A stretch of 64,000 nt of DNA from Polytrichum commune. Its lineage: Eukaryota; Streptophyta; Polytrichopsida; Polytrichales; Polytrichaceae. Both the position numbers and the translations under genes were made by a program. This document shows, one piece after another, positions 9,503 through 19,255 of this stretch. Positions within the stretch are counted from its first letter, which is position 1. The number at the start of each line of letters is the position of its first letter. Below the pieces are notes generated by a model, which was given only the letters and a program-made list of their open reading frames with translations, was not told the DNA's origin and did not search any database. The stretch spans positions 56,787,169 through 56,851,168 of the forward strand of contig OX485806.1 in assembly GCA_950295325.1 (NCBI GenBank), given 5' to 3'.

Positions 9503-12500
9503 ATGCGTGGTTCGTCTTCGAGTAATCGTAGAGTGACTAGATCACAAACAACTAACCAATTTCATTTGGGAGAGGTTCAAAGGGAAGAACAAGGTGAGAG
9601 TAGGCCGTCGGTACCCATCATGGCTTCTCAACCGCCGGACCCGCCCCCTATAACACTTATCACAAGCACCTTACCCGTGGTGCAACCGGTAGGTCTCCCT
9701 CCCGCTACTCCTATGGTTCCATTTCCTTCTTTTGACGGAAATCCTAACCAAGATCCACGGGCTCATATTCAAAGTTTTTCTAATGCGGTGGTAATGAGTT
9801 TGGTCAATGATGACCGTTATGCTTTACTTTGGTTTTCTTCGACCTTGAAGGGTAAGGCACTTGAATGGTTTTGGTCTAACCCTACCGCATCTTTCCCCAC
9901 ATGGACCTCTCTTCGAGACGCATTCTTACGGAAATTTGAGACCGTTGTAGATCAACGGGGTGCGCTCATTGTGTTGTCTCAATTGAAACAAAGGGAAGAT
10001 GAAACTATCACGGAGTTTGTGCGGCGTTTCAAGTTGGTGAAGGATAGGTGCGACGCGGCCCGGCTTGAAGAAAATACGATTCTCGGTTTTTTTCTTGAGG
10101 CTTTGCAAGAGCGGGTGTTGCGGGAGGTGTTAATGCAAGATCCAACAACCGTACAACAAGCTATGGATGCCGCGTTGATGGTCGAAAGACTCGATCAAAG
10201 AGTCAACAAGGTAAGATATGGGGAAGTTTCGATGCCTCAATACCTTCCGGTATCTACGAAGGTAAATCCACCTTCGGAGGTGTTCATTTCCTCTCACGCA
10301 CCGGTGATTCCTTATGGGGTGAGACCTCCACAAGTAAATTCGGAGTACTCTACACCCTTAATCACTCCTTTATTACCTTCAAGTATGCCGTCTAGATCAT
10401 TAGAGGCCACATCTAAGATAGGAGATGGGGATGTCGAATCTAAATTTTCTAACATGAGGCAAGAGTTATTAGATACCATGAAAGAGGTCATGCATCAACA
10501 ATTTGTGACTATGAGCGAACAAATGTCGTGCATGATGCAAGATAAGTTACAATATAGGCCTCCAAGTCAAGAATCGGGTCATGTTCAAACCGGCTATTGG
10601 TGTACGGGTTGCGGACAACATGGCCATACGGTGGCTTATTGTCCTACTCGACGTCCGAACACACCACCGCGTTCAAGATCTTACGGAGGAAGTTTTAACA
10701 ACGCGGGACCGAGTAGGAGGTGGGATCCTACGAACCGAGGTTCGGGAAGTCAAGATGCCAGCCCAAGATGCTCGAATTGCAATGGATACCATCCTACGGA
10801 CCAATGCAACCAACCGGACAAGGTAATTACGTTAACACCACCCATGAGGAATCCGGATCAAATTCGTGCTAACCATGAAGGTCAAAGGAGGCCGTTTGAT
10901 CCACGTCCGGTTGAACCTCCTAACCGCTCGCTGTTTTACACCAACGGAAACACTCCTAAGGTCTTACCACGACAAAACGAACCATCTCATGTAGTGGAAT
11001 CTAGACCAGTGGTGGAAGAAATAAATCAAGCTTACCGTCCACCTCATGCGACTAAGGTGAGTTTTCAAGATGCTAGGATGGAGAAATCGAGTGAGATTCC
11101 ATCATCTTCCGCTAACCTTGTACAAGTTGTAGAGGTGGAGGATATGTCGTTCAAGTCAAAGGAGAAAGGAGATAGAGAATCCTATGCGGTTCTAACTCGA
11201 GGACGTCGAGGTTCGGAGGAGTTAACTCCCGCTTTGGGAGAGGTAAGACCCGATACTTACGTTCTTCCACATTTGACCGAGTTGGAGAAAGTGGTAAATG
11301 ATGCTCATGACATGATTAATGAGGATAATATGATCAATAGAGAATCATTTCCGCGGGTTATCCCGGAAATTCTTGTTTCTCCTAAGGTAAGGGAAAGTGA
11401 CCGAAGATCCTTGAGTCACAAAATTGCTTCTTCTAACCCTTACGATGTGTGGGACGAATTATCACACTTGAATGCTAACATTTCGGTGGCCCAACTCATG
11501 GAGGTATCACCAATTATAAAGAAAGCTATTCAAAAAGGCGTAGCTCGTCGAAGAAGGACGAGGTCCAATCCCATTACGCTTGTGGCACGCACGGATGTCA
11601 AAGTAGATCCGGGCCCCGTTTTGGTAGAAGTTTCGATTGTGGACAAGGTAGTACCCTTTTGTCTTGTAGATGGAGGAAGCGCGGTCAACATCATGCCGTG
11701 GTCCACTATGGAGAAACTAGGTTTGAAGCTTAGTGGACCATCGACCGTCAACATTACTATGGCGGATCAACGAAATGTTCGACCGAAGGGTGTGATAAAG
11801 AAACTTAAAGTTTCTACGGGAGGTGAGGTTTACGAGTTGGATTTCCAAGTCCTTCGATTTGGAGACCTCAACCGGTCTTACCCTTTATTGTTGGGTCGGC
11901 CGTGGTTAAAACTTTCAAATGCGGTTACGGATTGGGCGAAGGGTTGTATTACGTATGGAAGCCGCGACAACCGTACGAAGGTGAGAACTAAACCTCGTAA
12001 CTCAAAGCGTGCCGAACATGAGATTGACTCAAGTAGTGATTCTTCTTATGATAGTAATGAGGAAACCGACGGAGATGCCAACGATTCATACTACGCTAAA
12101 GAAGAAAAACAAAAAAATGAAGATGGGGTAGGACCTTTAAAGTGTTTGGGACCTGGATTGTATGGATGGGAAGCGGATGACGAGTTTGTTGAATGGCTTC
12201 GGGCTAATCCTACTTCGGAGGGTGAGGATAATTCATCTATGTATGTAGGAGTGATAGAATTTTGTGAGGAGCTTGATTTTAATGATGAATGTCCGGATCT
12301 TGCCACATTAGTGGATGATATCACTTGGGAAGATGTGTGTAATGTGGAAGTAGACGGGACAATGATCTATGAACTCGAATCGCTTATGGACGAGGAAGAA
12401 GTGTGTCCTCCTCCACGCTTGTTGAAAACTCCGACCGGCACAAAAGTGGTGACCGATGAGCTTCAAGGGGTAGTGAAAGATTGGAATCCCATTCCAAACG

Positions 12501-13267
12501 AGGCACCTCATGTACCGGACGGCGATTGGAAGTTGATGAACGTTGCAAGCGAAGGTGAGGTGCCAAAATACATTAAGGTGGGCAAACAATTGAGTGAGGA
12601 GGAAGTGGAAGGCGTAAAAGGATTGGTAAGAGAGTTTCGTGATGTCTTTGCTTGGTCATATGAAGATTTGGGTAATGGAATACCAATTGAGGTTGCAAGT
12701 CATTCTATCCCTTTGATTCACGGGTCAAAACCCGTGAGACAAAGACAAAGGCCAATGAATCCTCGACTTGAGTTGTTGGTGAGGAAAGAACTAGAGAAAT
12801 TGATACGGGCCGGATTTATTCAACCCGTTGAACTTACGACATGGGTCTCACCAATGGTGATTGTTCGTAAAAAGAATGGAAAATTGAGGGTTTGTATTGA
12901 TTATAGGGCCTTAAACAAGGTCACCATAAAGGACCATTTTCCGCTTCCTTTTATAAATAATATTTTAGAGGAGGTAGCTTGTCACGCTATGTATTCATTT
13001 GCGGATGGATATTCCGGATACAACCAAATTCATGTTGTGCAAGGAGATTGGTATAAAACGGCGTTCACCACACCTTGGGGAACATTCATTTATATTGTGA
13101 TGCCCTTTGGATTATGTAATGCTCCGGCGACATTCCAAAGGGCGATGACGTATATTTTTGCCGATCTTTTGCATAAATCGATGGCCGTCTTCATTGATGA
13201 TTTTTGTGTACATGGTTCGAAAGAGAGTCACTTTGAGGACTTACGAGCTTGTTTCGAACGTTGCTGA
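9503..13267 (+). CDS. gag-pol: Gag-protease-reverse transcriptase polyprotein, N-terminal part (cut by in-frame TGA)
   Basis: 1254 codons from ATG to TGA. Gag comes first: a capsid-type region around residues 75-230 (GKALEWFWSN, FVRRFKLVKDRC), a short helical stretch near 315-350, and two zinc knuckles, CX2CX4HX4C from residue 367 and CX2CX3HX4C from 423. Protease follows, with D723 in LVDGGSAVNIM; DGG replaces the usual DTG or DSG, as in Tat-type elements. Reverse transcriptase covers about 1050-1254 and has D1168 (FADGYSGYNQI) and the FIDD box with D1232/D1233, so the palm aspartates are complete. The frame ends at TGA 13265-13267 just past the palm, and the same frame then continues with a typical RT thumb. 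Gag and pol are fused in one frame with no frameshift site between them. An ATG at 9498 opens only a 13-codon frame, so 9503 is the likely start. Confidence 0.92.
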   Translation: MRGSSSSNRRVTRSQTTNQFHLGEVQREEQGESRPSVPIMASQPPDPPPITLITSTLPVVQPVGLPPATPMVPFPSFDGNPNQDPRAHIQSFSNAVVMSLVNDDRYALLWFSSTLKGKALEWFWSNPTASFPTWTSLRDAFLRKFETVVDQRGALIVLSQLKQREDETITEFVRRFKLVKDRCDAARLEENTILGFFLEALQERVLREVLMQDPTTVQQAMDAALMVERLDQRVNKVRYGEVSMPQYLPVSTKVNPPSEVFISSHAPVIPYGVRPPQVNSEYSTPLITPLLPSSMPSRSLEATSKIGDGDVESKFSNMRQELLDTMKEVMHQQFVTMSEQMSCMMQDKLQYRPPSQESGHVQTGYWCTGCGQHGHTVAYCPTRRPNTPPRSRSYGGSFNNAGPSRRWDPTNRGSGSQDASPRCSNCNGYHPTDQCNQPDKVITLTPPMRNPDQIRANHEGQRRPFDPRPVEPPNRSLFYTNGNTPKVLPRQNEPSHVVESRPVVEEINQAYRPPHATKVSFQDARMEKSSEIPSSSANLVQVVEVEDMSFKSKEKGDRESYAVLTRGRRGSEELTPALGEVRPDTYVLPHLTELEKVVNDAHDMINEDNMINRESFPRVIPEILVSPKVRESDRRSLSHKIASSNPYDVWDELSHLNANISVAQLMEVSPIIKKAIQKGVARRRRTRSNPITLVARTDVKVDPGPVLVEVSIVDKVVPFCLVDGGSAVNIMPWSTMEKLGLKLSGPSTVNITMADQRNVRPKGVIKKLKVSTGGEVYELDFQVLRFGDLNRSYPLLLGRPWLKLSNAVTDWAKGCITYGSRDNRTKVRTKPRNSKRAEHEIDSSSDSSYDSNEETDGDANDSYYAKEEKQKNEDGVGPLKCLGPGLYGWEADDEFVEWLRANPTSEGEDNSSMYVGVIEFCEELDFNDECPDLATLVDDITWEDVCNVEVDGTMIYELESLMDEEEVCPPPRLLKTPTGTKVVTDELQGVVKDWNPIPNEAPHVPDGDWKLMNVASEGEVPKYIKVGKQLSEEEVEGVKGLVREFRDVFAWSYEDLGNGIPIEVASHSIPLIHGSKPVRQRQRPMNPRLELLVRKELEKLIRAGFIQPVELTTWVSPMVIVRKKNGKLRVCIDYRALNKVTIKDHFPLPFINNILEEVACHAMYSFADGYSGYNQIHVVQGDWYKTAFTTPWGTFIYIVMPFGLCNAPATFQRAMTYIFADLLHKSMAVFIDDFCVHGSKESHFEDLRACFERC

Positions 13268-15313
13268 GAATATCATGTGTCTCTTAATCCCGAGAAGACC
13301 ATTTTGTTTGTTTTACGTGGTATCTTGCTAGGGCACTTGGTCTCGGAGGAGGGTAGGTCACCGGACCCCGACAAGGTAAAGGTAATCGCCGAACTTCCGC
13401 CACCGATGAATGTACCAAAGGTGCGTAGTGCATTGGGCCATATTGGATGGTATCGTGAGGCTATCGAGGATTATGCCAACACGGCTATTCCTCTCACAAA
13501 CCTAACAAAGAAGGATGTTCCGTTTATGTGGACTCAAGAATGTCAAAATGCGTTTGACATTTTGAAAGGTAAGCTCACGAGCGCCCCTTGTCTTATTTCT
13601 CCCAATTGGGACCTACCGTTTCATATCTATTGCGATGCTTCTAATTTTGCGGTGGGTAGTGCTCTTTGCCAACCATTCGGAGATGAGAAGAAAGACCGTC
13701 CTATAGCCTTTGCTAGTAGGCAACTTACGGGAGCGGAACAAAATTATTCCACAACGGAGCGTGAGGCTTTGGCCATGGTATTTTCGATTAAAAAATATCG
13801 ACATTATATTTTGTTGAGCAAAGTTGTGTTTTATGTGGATCATATGGCTTTACGTTATCTTGTTAACAAACCCGATTTAAGTGGACGGATTGCTCGTTGG
13901 GTGTTATTGTTACAAGAGTTTGACTATGAGGTGGTGTACAAACCCGGGAGGATGCATCTCCAAGCGGATCACTTGTCGCGGATTTCCGAGGAAGTATCGA
14001 CGGGTGAAGGAATTGATGACGAATTTCCGGATGCGGCACTCTTTGCGGTATCCTCTGTACCAATGTGGTACAATCACATTGCGGAGTTTTTAAGCACCCA
14101 AACAATGCCAGAGACTTTGTCCAAGATTGAGCGTCGGAAGGTCCGAATTCAAAGCCGACATTTTGCTTTGATTTCCGGTAAACTATACCGACGGGGGATG
14201 GACGGAATGCTTCGAAGATGCATTGATATCGGAGAAGTACCTAAGGTGTTGGAGGCGGCTCATGATAGCCCTTGTGGAGGACATTTTGCGGGAATGTTGA
14301 CCGCACATAAGGCACTTCGAGCGGGATACTATTGGCCGACAATGTTTCAAGATTCTTACGACCATGCTCGAAAATGTGACTCGTGCCAACGGTATTCCCG
14401 CAAGGATGTGGGACTTGGTATGCCACTTCAACCTTCTTTACCTTTGGCTCCGTTTGAGAAGTGGGGTATTGACTATGTGGGTCAAGTGCATCCCGCATCA
14501 TCAAGACAAATGAGCTACATTGTAGTGGCAACGGAATATTTGACGAAATGGGCGGAAGCAAAAGCAGTGAAGAAGGACGATGCCAAGACTACCGCCATGT
14601 TTTTGTACGACAACATCATCACTCGGTTTGGTTGTCCTAAGGTATTGGTAAGTGACCGTGGATCGCACTTTGTGAATGAAATGATCGCGGAATTGACCGC
14701 GCATTTCAAGATCGATCATCGATTTTCGGCTCCTTACCACCCTCAAACGAACGGGCAAACGGAACGGACAAATCAAACCTTATGTAGGATTTTACGCAAG
14801 ACCGTGGACGATTCAAAGAGAGATTGGGATTTGAAGCTCCCGGCCGCTCTTTGGGCCTATCGCACGACCTACAAGGTTACTACACATACTACTCCATTTT
14901 CTTTGGTTTATGGAATTGAAGCAATTTTACCTATTGAATTTGAAGTGCAAACTTTGCGAATTGCGGTGGAGGAGAGATTGGATGCTTCAAAATCCATTGA
15001 GCACCGGTTGGAGGTTCTAGAAGAATTGAGCGAGGCCCGGATGTTGAGTGCGCAACATATTGAGACATATCAACGACGTCGGAAGGTTGCTTTTGATAAG
15101 AAGCAAAAGATTCGTTCTTTCAAAGTGGGGCAATGGGTGTTACTAAGGGATGATAGGCACAAAGATTTTCCGGGAAAATTTGATGCCCTTTGGTTAGGTC
15201 CTTATGTGGTCAGAGAGTTGTTTGCCAACGGTTCATTGTTGTTAGAGACGTTGGCGGGAGACATTTTTCCAATCCGTACGAGTGGTGAGAGATGCAAGGA
15301 CTACAAAGTATGA
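13268..15313 (+). CDS. pol: Pol C-terminal part: RT thumb, RNase H, integrase (downstream of the TGA)
   Basis: Directly in frame with the preceding part. The first ATG after the stop is 13277, giving 678 residues (numbering from that Met). RT thumb is at about 1-100 (SLNPEKT, LGHIGWYREAI). RNase H has D120, E163, D188 and D231. Integrase has an HHCC zinc site (H329, H336, C367, C370) and a DD35E core: D399, D460, E496. A C-terminal segment (KFDALWLGPYVV) ends the protein, with no chromodomain. All catalytic residues I looked for are present. As it stands the segment could be made only by read-through of the TGA or internal initiation, neither of which the sequence specifically supports. A single substitution at a CpG-type site is the simplest cause of the stop. 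Confidence 0.9.
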   Translation, partial: EYHVSLNPEKTILFVLRGILLGHLVSEEGRSPDPDKVKVIAELPPPMNVPKVRSALGHIGWYREAIEDYANTAIPLTNLTKKDVPFMWTQECQNAFDILKGKLTSAPCLISPNWDLPFHIYCDASNFAVGSALCQPFGDEKKDRPIAFASRQLTGAEQNYSTTEREALAMVFSIKKYRHYILLSKVVFYVDHMALRYLVNKPDLSGRIARWVLLLQEFDYEVVYKPGRMHLQADHLSRISEEVSTGEGIDDEFPDAALFAVSSVPMWYNHIAEFLSTQTMPETLSKIERRKVRIQSRHFALISGKLYRRGMDGMLRRCIDIGEVPKVLEAAHDSPCGGHFAGMLTAHKALRAGYYWPTMFQDSYDHARKCDSCQRYSRKDVGLGMPLQPSLPLAPFEKWGIDYVGQVHPASSRQMSYIVVATEYLTKWAEAKAVKKDDAKTTAMFLYDNIITRFGCPKVLVSDRGSHFVNEMIAELTAHFKIDHRFSAPYHPQTNGQTERTNQTLCRILRKTVDDSKRDWDLKLPAALWAYRTTYKVTTHTTPFSLVYGIEAILPIEFEVQTLRIAVEERLDASKSIEHRLEVLEELSEARMLSAQHIETYQRRRKVAFDKKQKIRSFKVGQWVLLRDDRHKDFPGKFDALWLGPYVVRELFANGSLLLETLAGDIFPIRTSGERCKDYKV

Positions 15314-15782
15314 GATACCTAGGTATAGGTTACTAGGACTAGATTACATGTTCTAGGTCATGTTTGGTTTTGTTTTATTTGGTATTCTGAGTGAGTGAGA
15401 TTTGTGTGCCAAGCTAGGAATTTAGGGTCCTTTGTGATAGATTTGGATTTATTAAACCGAACCTAAAGAGGGGAGGAAGTTAAAATAGTTATCTCAAGTA
15501 ATATTATTGCTAAGGGGGTCCGAACCCACTCCGTTGGGGGAGGCTGATGGGTTTAACAATTTATTGTCTTGGGTATAATTTCTTTAGTCCAAACCCACTC
15601 CGTTGGGGGAGGAAGGCGGTTTTGAAATATTTATTATCTATAGGTCCAAGCCACTCCGATTGGGGCGGACATTCCCTCTTCGTTTGTTTTTTTGTGCAGG
15701 GTGACCGTGATTGAATGGATGCGCGAAGCAAGAGGGATTCGTTATGGTTTTACAAACCAACCCCAAATGGTGCGCCACTATA
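15314..15782 (+). other. 3' untranslated region of the young element with three related repeats
   Basis: 469 bp between the pol stop and the 3' LTR. Three related segments contain ccactccg(t)tgggg: around 15515-15545, 15590-15620 and 15645-15670. The second includes the purine run GGGGGAGGAAGG at 15605-15616, which looks like a polypurine tract but lies about 166 bp short of the LTR. The bases next to the LTR (ccaaatggtgcgccactata) are not purine-rich. No ORF is seen here. Confidence 0.7.
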
Positions 15783-17256
15783 TGTGAAGGTTTATTTTGA
15801 TTCCTTTATCGAATTAACCTAATATAAGTGGTAAATAGACTTTAGATAGTAAATATGAGGTCGGTTAGGTAAGTTGGGAGTTAGAAACTAGCCTAGTAAG
15901 TAAATCCTAATAGGACAAGCATTAACGGAATATTATAGGACTATGTGAGGATTGACTTAGCTAGGGCAAGATTTAAGTGGTTGGTAAGGCTAAGATTGAC
16001 TTAGCTAAGGGCTAAATCCAAAGTGACTACGCGACAACGGGTTAAAGGAGTGGAGCAAAACAACGTGGACTAGATGGATGCACGTTTGACCAAGCCGATT
16101 CGCTTCGACGAGAGAAGATCCAAGTTGACAAGTGTCTTTGGGCACTACTAAGTCAAAATGGATCTAAGCGGATCCAATGCGAAAGATCAACAAAGTCTAA
16201 GCGGATCCAATGCGAAAGATCAACAAAGCCTAAACGGATCCAATGCGAGGGTAGACGTGGCAAGACGGAATACCACGGAGTGTCTACCTCGACCACCTAT
16301 TTAAGAGGCATCGAAACTCCATCAAACATTACCACTATTCCACTTCATCGGTCTCGGGCCCTTCGAGCCTCAACCTTCTCGACGCTTAGTATCTATCTCG
16401 CCAACTTAGGTGTCCCCGACTTCTATTAGTAGTTAGTAGTTAGTAGTTAGTAGGGGGAGTGGTTGTACTCCTTGAGAAGGAGTAAGTGTTTCTATCTTTC
16501 AAATAAAATATTCTCTTATAGTTTTATTAGTATTTTCCTCTTTGTATGACATTCACATTCCTCACCTCTTCTTTACTTGTTAGTGAAGCAACCTTAGTTT
16601 ATATAGAATGAAAATTAGTTAGCAACTTGAATCATATAGGACAGCGTACTTTAGAGGATTGCCACGTCTTACCAATAAATCTGATTTCAATTTATTTTAT
16701 ATGCATAGATAGATAATAAAATTGTCTTTCCAACAAAATTAGTTTCATGCACATCTAAAATTCTGTCTAGAAGTTATAAGTGTTTCCGTGAGACAGCTCC
16801 TGATGTAGCACTGCTGACTTTGAAGCTTCACCCCGGTTAGCTGGTTGGGCCATTTTCTACAAGTTTTATATTTCTAGGTAGGACTTGAAGTTATCTATCC
16901 TTGCATCCTAATCTTGCGTAAAACTAAAACTCTGTCCAAAAGTTATGAGGGTTTCCGTGAGGCAGCTCATGTATTTCTTCTTTCTTCATATTCCTTTTTG
17001 ATTAGTTAGAAGTTTTATTAAGCATTTGGTATTCTTTGCATTGATTTTTAGTAGTTTAGCTACATTAAAAGGGTCTAGGTTGCCTATTCCAAGGTAACTA
17101 AGCTTAAGTTGGACTAATCGGATACTTAAGAGGCTAACTATTATCTTTTCTCTCAAAAAGACTTTCGAATCTTATAAAATGTATTTGTGAACGAAAAGTA
17201 AGCACGACTCAACCCTTTGGCTTGGAAACCAAGGGGGTTGCCTACTTTACCTCACA
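15783..17256 (+). repeat. 3' LTR of the young element
   Basis: 1474 bp, same length and ends as the 5' LTR. The only difference I found is A at 16326 against G at 8044. At the rates commonly used for plant LTRs this is tens of thousands of years or less, an inference that depends on the rate. Confidence 0.97.
16502..16507 (+). terminator. Candidate polyadenylation signal in the 3' LTR
   Basis: AATAAA in caaataaaatattc, about 200 bp after the TATA-like box of the same LTR. This places it near the end of R, as needed for 3' end formation of the genomic RNA. The copy in the 5' LTR is at 8220-8225. Assigned on position and motif only. Confidence 0.45.
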
Positions 17257-17261
17257 AAGGG
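17257..17261. repeat. Target-site duplication AAGGG (right)
   Basis: Right-hand copy of the 5-bp duplication, directly after the 3' LTR terminal CACA and followed by ggaccccgg, as in the unoccupied duplicate locus. Confidence 0.95.
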
Positions 17262-17270
17262 GGACCCCGG
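17262..17270 (+). mobile_element. Remainder of the old plus-oriented LTR fragment
   Basis: ggaccccgg continues the 59-bp fragment interrupted by the young element. It is followed at once by the minus-oriented LTR starting TGTCGCAACC. The uninterrupted version is at 59213-59221. Confidence 0.75.
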
Positions 17271-18243
17271 TGTCGCAACCCTTGCTAGCCCCCCTTGACA
17301 ATCTTGCCAATTTTCAATTCTAGCAAAGGTTACGAGTGCTAACCATTCGCATTCCGCCATGCTAATGATTAGCTCCTCCTAGCCCGGACCTTATAGTTCA
17401 TAGGAGGGAACCAACCCTCCTACTTTGCTTTCGGGACTCACCCCTTAATTGGTAACCCATTCCTAGATGTGGACTTCCATCCATGGAAGTCCAATCCCAT
17501 GTTGATCATCGCGTTGCCGGAGCAACACTACAACAACCCGAACCATACTAGGCAACTATGGCCTCACAATGGGCCAATGCCCATGGAGGCCTTGCCGTTC
17601 GGCCTCGGGTGGGTGAGGCCACACCACCTCACCCATATAAGCCTCTAGGACTTCATGCGGGGCCCCTACCCCACCGTCAACCAACCTCTTGTCTCTCTAC
17701 CAAGAGTTGGGGCCAAGTGGACATTTTCCCTTAGCTGCTGGGCCTAGAACCCCCCAGCAGCTTCAGACCATCATAACTTCCTTGTATGATGTCTGATCAT
17801 AACAACCAACCACTCCATCTTCATCTAGGCTTCACGTAGATGCCGATGGACTCCTCACTTGCCCCATTTGGGCAAGTATTGAGGAACTTATGCCTGTTTG
17901 AACCTTGGCAGTCCCGGGAATCACTCCCAGGCACTGCTGTACCAGGGCGCTGTCCCGGGACAGCGCCCCACTCAAATGGCCATAACTCCTAGCTCACACC
18001 TCCGATTGAGGTGTTCTTGAGCTTTCTAGAATCACCGCGCCATGAGCTACGCATAACTCATGGCCTTACCCTTGTGCCTCCTAGTCTTCGTGGGTGGGAG
18101 GCGTCCCCAACGCCCGGGGCCCTCACCCACACTAGGATCACTTGGGCCCTCTCACCAACGGCGCCACAAGTCCCGGGTGTCACTCCGGGGTCCCCCTTGT
18201 GCCCATGGTGTTTCGGCCACTCCTCATGGAGAGGTGCGCGACA
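17271..18243 (-). repeat. 3' LTR of the outer chromovirus (minus strand)
   Basis: 973 bp, plus-strand ends TGTCGCAACC...GTGCGCGACA. On the minus strand it begins TGTCGCGC and ends GGTTGCGACA. It carries a perfect 24-bp palindrome at 17945-17968. A purine-rich stretch on the minus strand (ggtgggggtgag, 18244-18255) abuts it and serves as a polypurine tract, so this is the 3' LTR. It differs from the LTR at 28582-29226 at only about 3 of 645 shared positions, but from the LTR at 23303 at about 38-40 of 974 by hand count. No difference from 59222-60194 was seen. Confidence 0.9.
17945..17968. repeat. Perfect 24-bp palindrome in the chromovirus LTR
   Basis: The half-site GGGCGCTGTCCC is followed directly by its reverse complement. 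It recurs unchanged at 23978-24001 and 59896-59919, although the LTR around it at 23303 is about 4% diverged. It could form a cruciform or RNA hairpin or be a dimer binding site; its role is unknown. Confidence 0.85.
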
Positions 18244-18763
18244 CTCACCCCCACCAAACGGAGTCGATGCCCTCATCGACTATACTCGTAGTCGGCACAC
18301 CAATTCTCAAGTTGCCATCCTCTATGGTGCGGCATTGTGTTTACCTTAGGGCGCGACCCCCACAATGCATCTTCAAATTTGGCATAGTCCCAAAGGTGTC
18401 GTTCCTAGGTGGTCCGTTAGCGACCTTGGATCTCTCATCCAAAGACCTAACCTATACTAGACCCACCTACTTTGGGACTCACTTGGGTTGCCCCTCCTTT
18501 GGGGCCTCCCCCGTTAGGCTCCACTAGCCTAACGTGACACATCTAGGCGAGACCTCAACGCTTCCACTAAGTTGTCTCGGTTGCAACTCCGAGATGGCTT
18601 TCCATTGTTAAGCCACGCCTCGATCGCACTGGGGTGATGCCAAGTCCCGCCCGACTCGGTTCCCACTTTGCTCTTTCGAGACATGGGTTCATGACTCCCA
18701 TGCGCCAACTCTCGTTAGCTCGTGGGTAGCACTTTTATGAGCACGCGCCATCACCTTGTCCCC
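18244..18763 (-). mobile_element. 3' untranslated region of the minus-strand chromoviruses (outer/inner junction)
   Basis: Noncoding stretch between the 3' LTR and the coding remnants. Up to about 18440 it is identical to the duplicate locus at 60195-60391 by eye. From about 18441 it shows around five differences in 320 bp. I read this change as the crossover between the outer element and the inner relative that interrupts it. A 155-codon plus-strand frame across 18060-18527 spans LTR and UTR and is not a gene. Confidence 0.55.
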
Positions 18764-19079
18764 GCCCGGACAAGCCCACAACTAAGAAGTTTATTGGTTT
18801 TATCCAAGGCCCCTCCAAGCCATGGCCCCAATTACTCGGCTTACCCAACCTAGTTTGGCATGTCTATTCCCCCTCTTCCATTAACCAAGCACAAGTACAA
18901 GACTAGGACCTCATCTCATACTTTTCTCTTTGCACCACTAAAGTTTGGACTTTATTCCTTCAAGCCAAAGAACAAATACATGCTGTGGAGTAATTAGCCT
19001 CGAAGCTAAGTGTGCTACTAGCGTCTCTCCCCCACTAAAGGAGATTGATGTCCTCATCAATGCCTACGCTTCATTTCAT

Positions 19080-19215
19080 TGGAGTGTCTAGCCTTAGTTT
19101 CTTCAAAGTGCTTTACCAATTCCTTGCCGTTCATCATGTCTCTTGCCGCTACCCAAACGGCTTCTTTCTCATGGTATCCTCACCATTTCACCAAGTACTT
19201 CTTTGTACATTTTCT
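19080..19215 (-). pseudogene. Chromodomain remnant (inner chromovirus)
   Basis: Minus-strand translation gives a chromodomain-like stretch: KYLVKW, then a stop in place of one residue, then GYHEKEAVWVAARD and KELVKHFEETK. The YLVKW-x-GY core and the acidic/aromatic continuation are typical of chromodomains at the C-terminus of chromovirus integrases, which recognise histone marks and steer integration to heterochromatin. At least one stop and frame changes separate it from integrase. It identifies these elements as chromoviruses; clade is not certain. Confidence 0.7.
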
Positions 19216-19255
19216 TTCATTTTTACTTGGGCTTCCTACACTTGAGGATGCCCTC

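Larger units (their letters stand above)
7501..17256 (+). mobile_element. Young Ty3/gypsy LTR retrotransposon, Athila/Tat-like
   Basis: A structurally complete 9756-bp element with two 1474-bp LTRs (TGTGAAGG...CCTCACA), a 5-bp target duplication AAGGG, a tRNA primer site 3 nt after the 5' LTR, a leader ORF, and gag-protease-RT-RNase H-integrase in one frame. No chromodomain is visible after integrase. The RT motif GYSGYNQI and the protease motif DGGSAVNIM fit the non-chromodomain plant Athila/Tat branch. The branch is inferred from motifs, not from a tree. I saw one difference between the LTRs (8044 G, 16326 A), so insertion is very recent. The only obvious lesion in coding sequence is an in-frame TGA in RT at 13265-13267. 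The site is empty in the duplicate at 59206-59215. Confidence 0.95.

Noticed and set aside
9498-9536. ATG at 9498 as start of gag
   Set aside because: It opens only a 13-codon frame. The long frame starts at 9503.
13265-13267. TGA as regulated read-through or recoding between gag and pol
   Set aside because: It lies inside RT after the palm, far from gag, and I see no known stimulatory context. Point mutation is simpler.
18060-18527. 155-codon plus-strand frame, duplicated at 60011-60478
   Set aside because: It covers the LTR and 3' UTR of a minus-strand element on the opposite strand. It is identical in both copies only because the locus is recently duplicated. No domain recognised.
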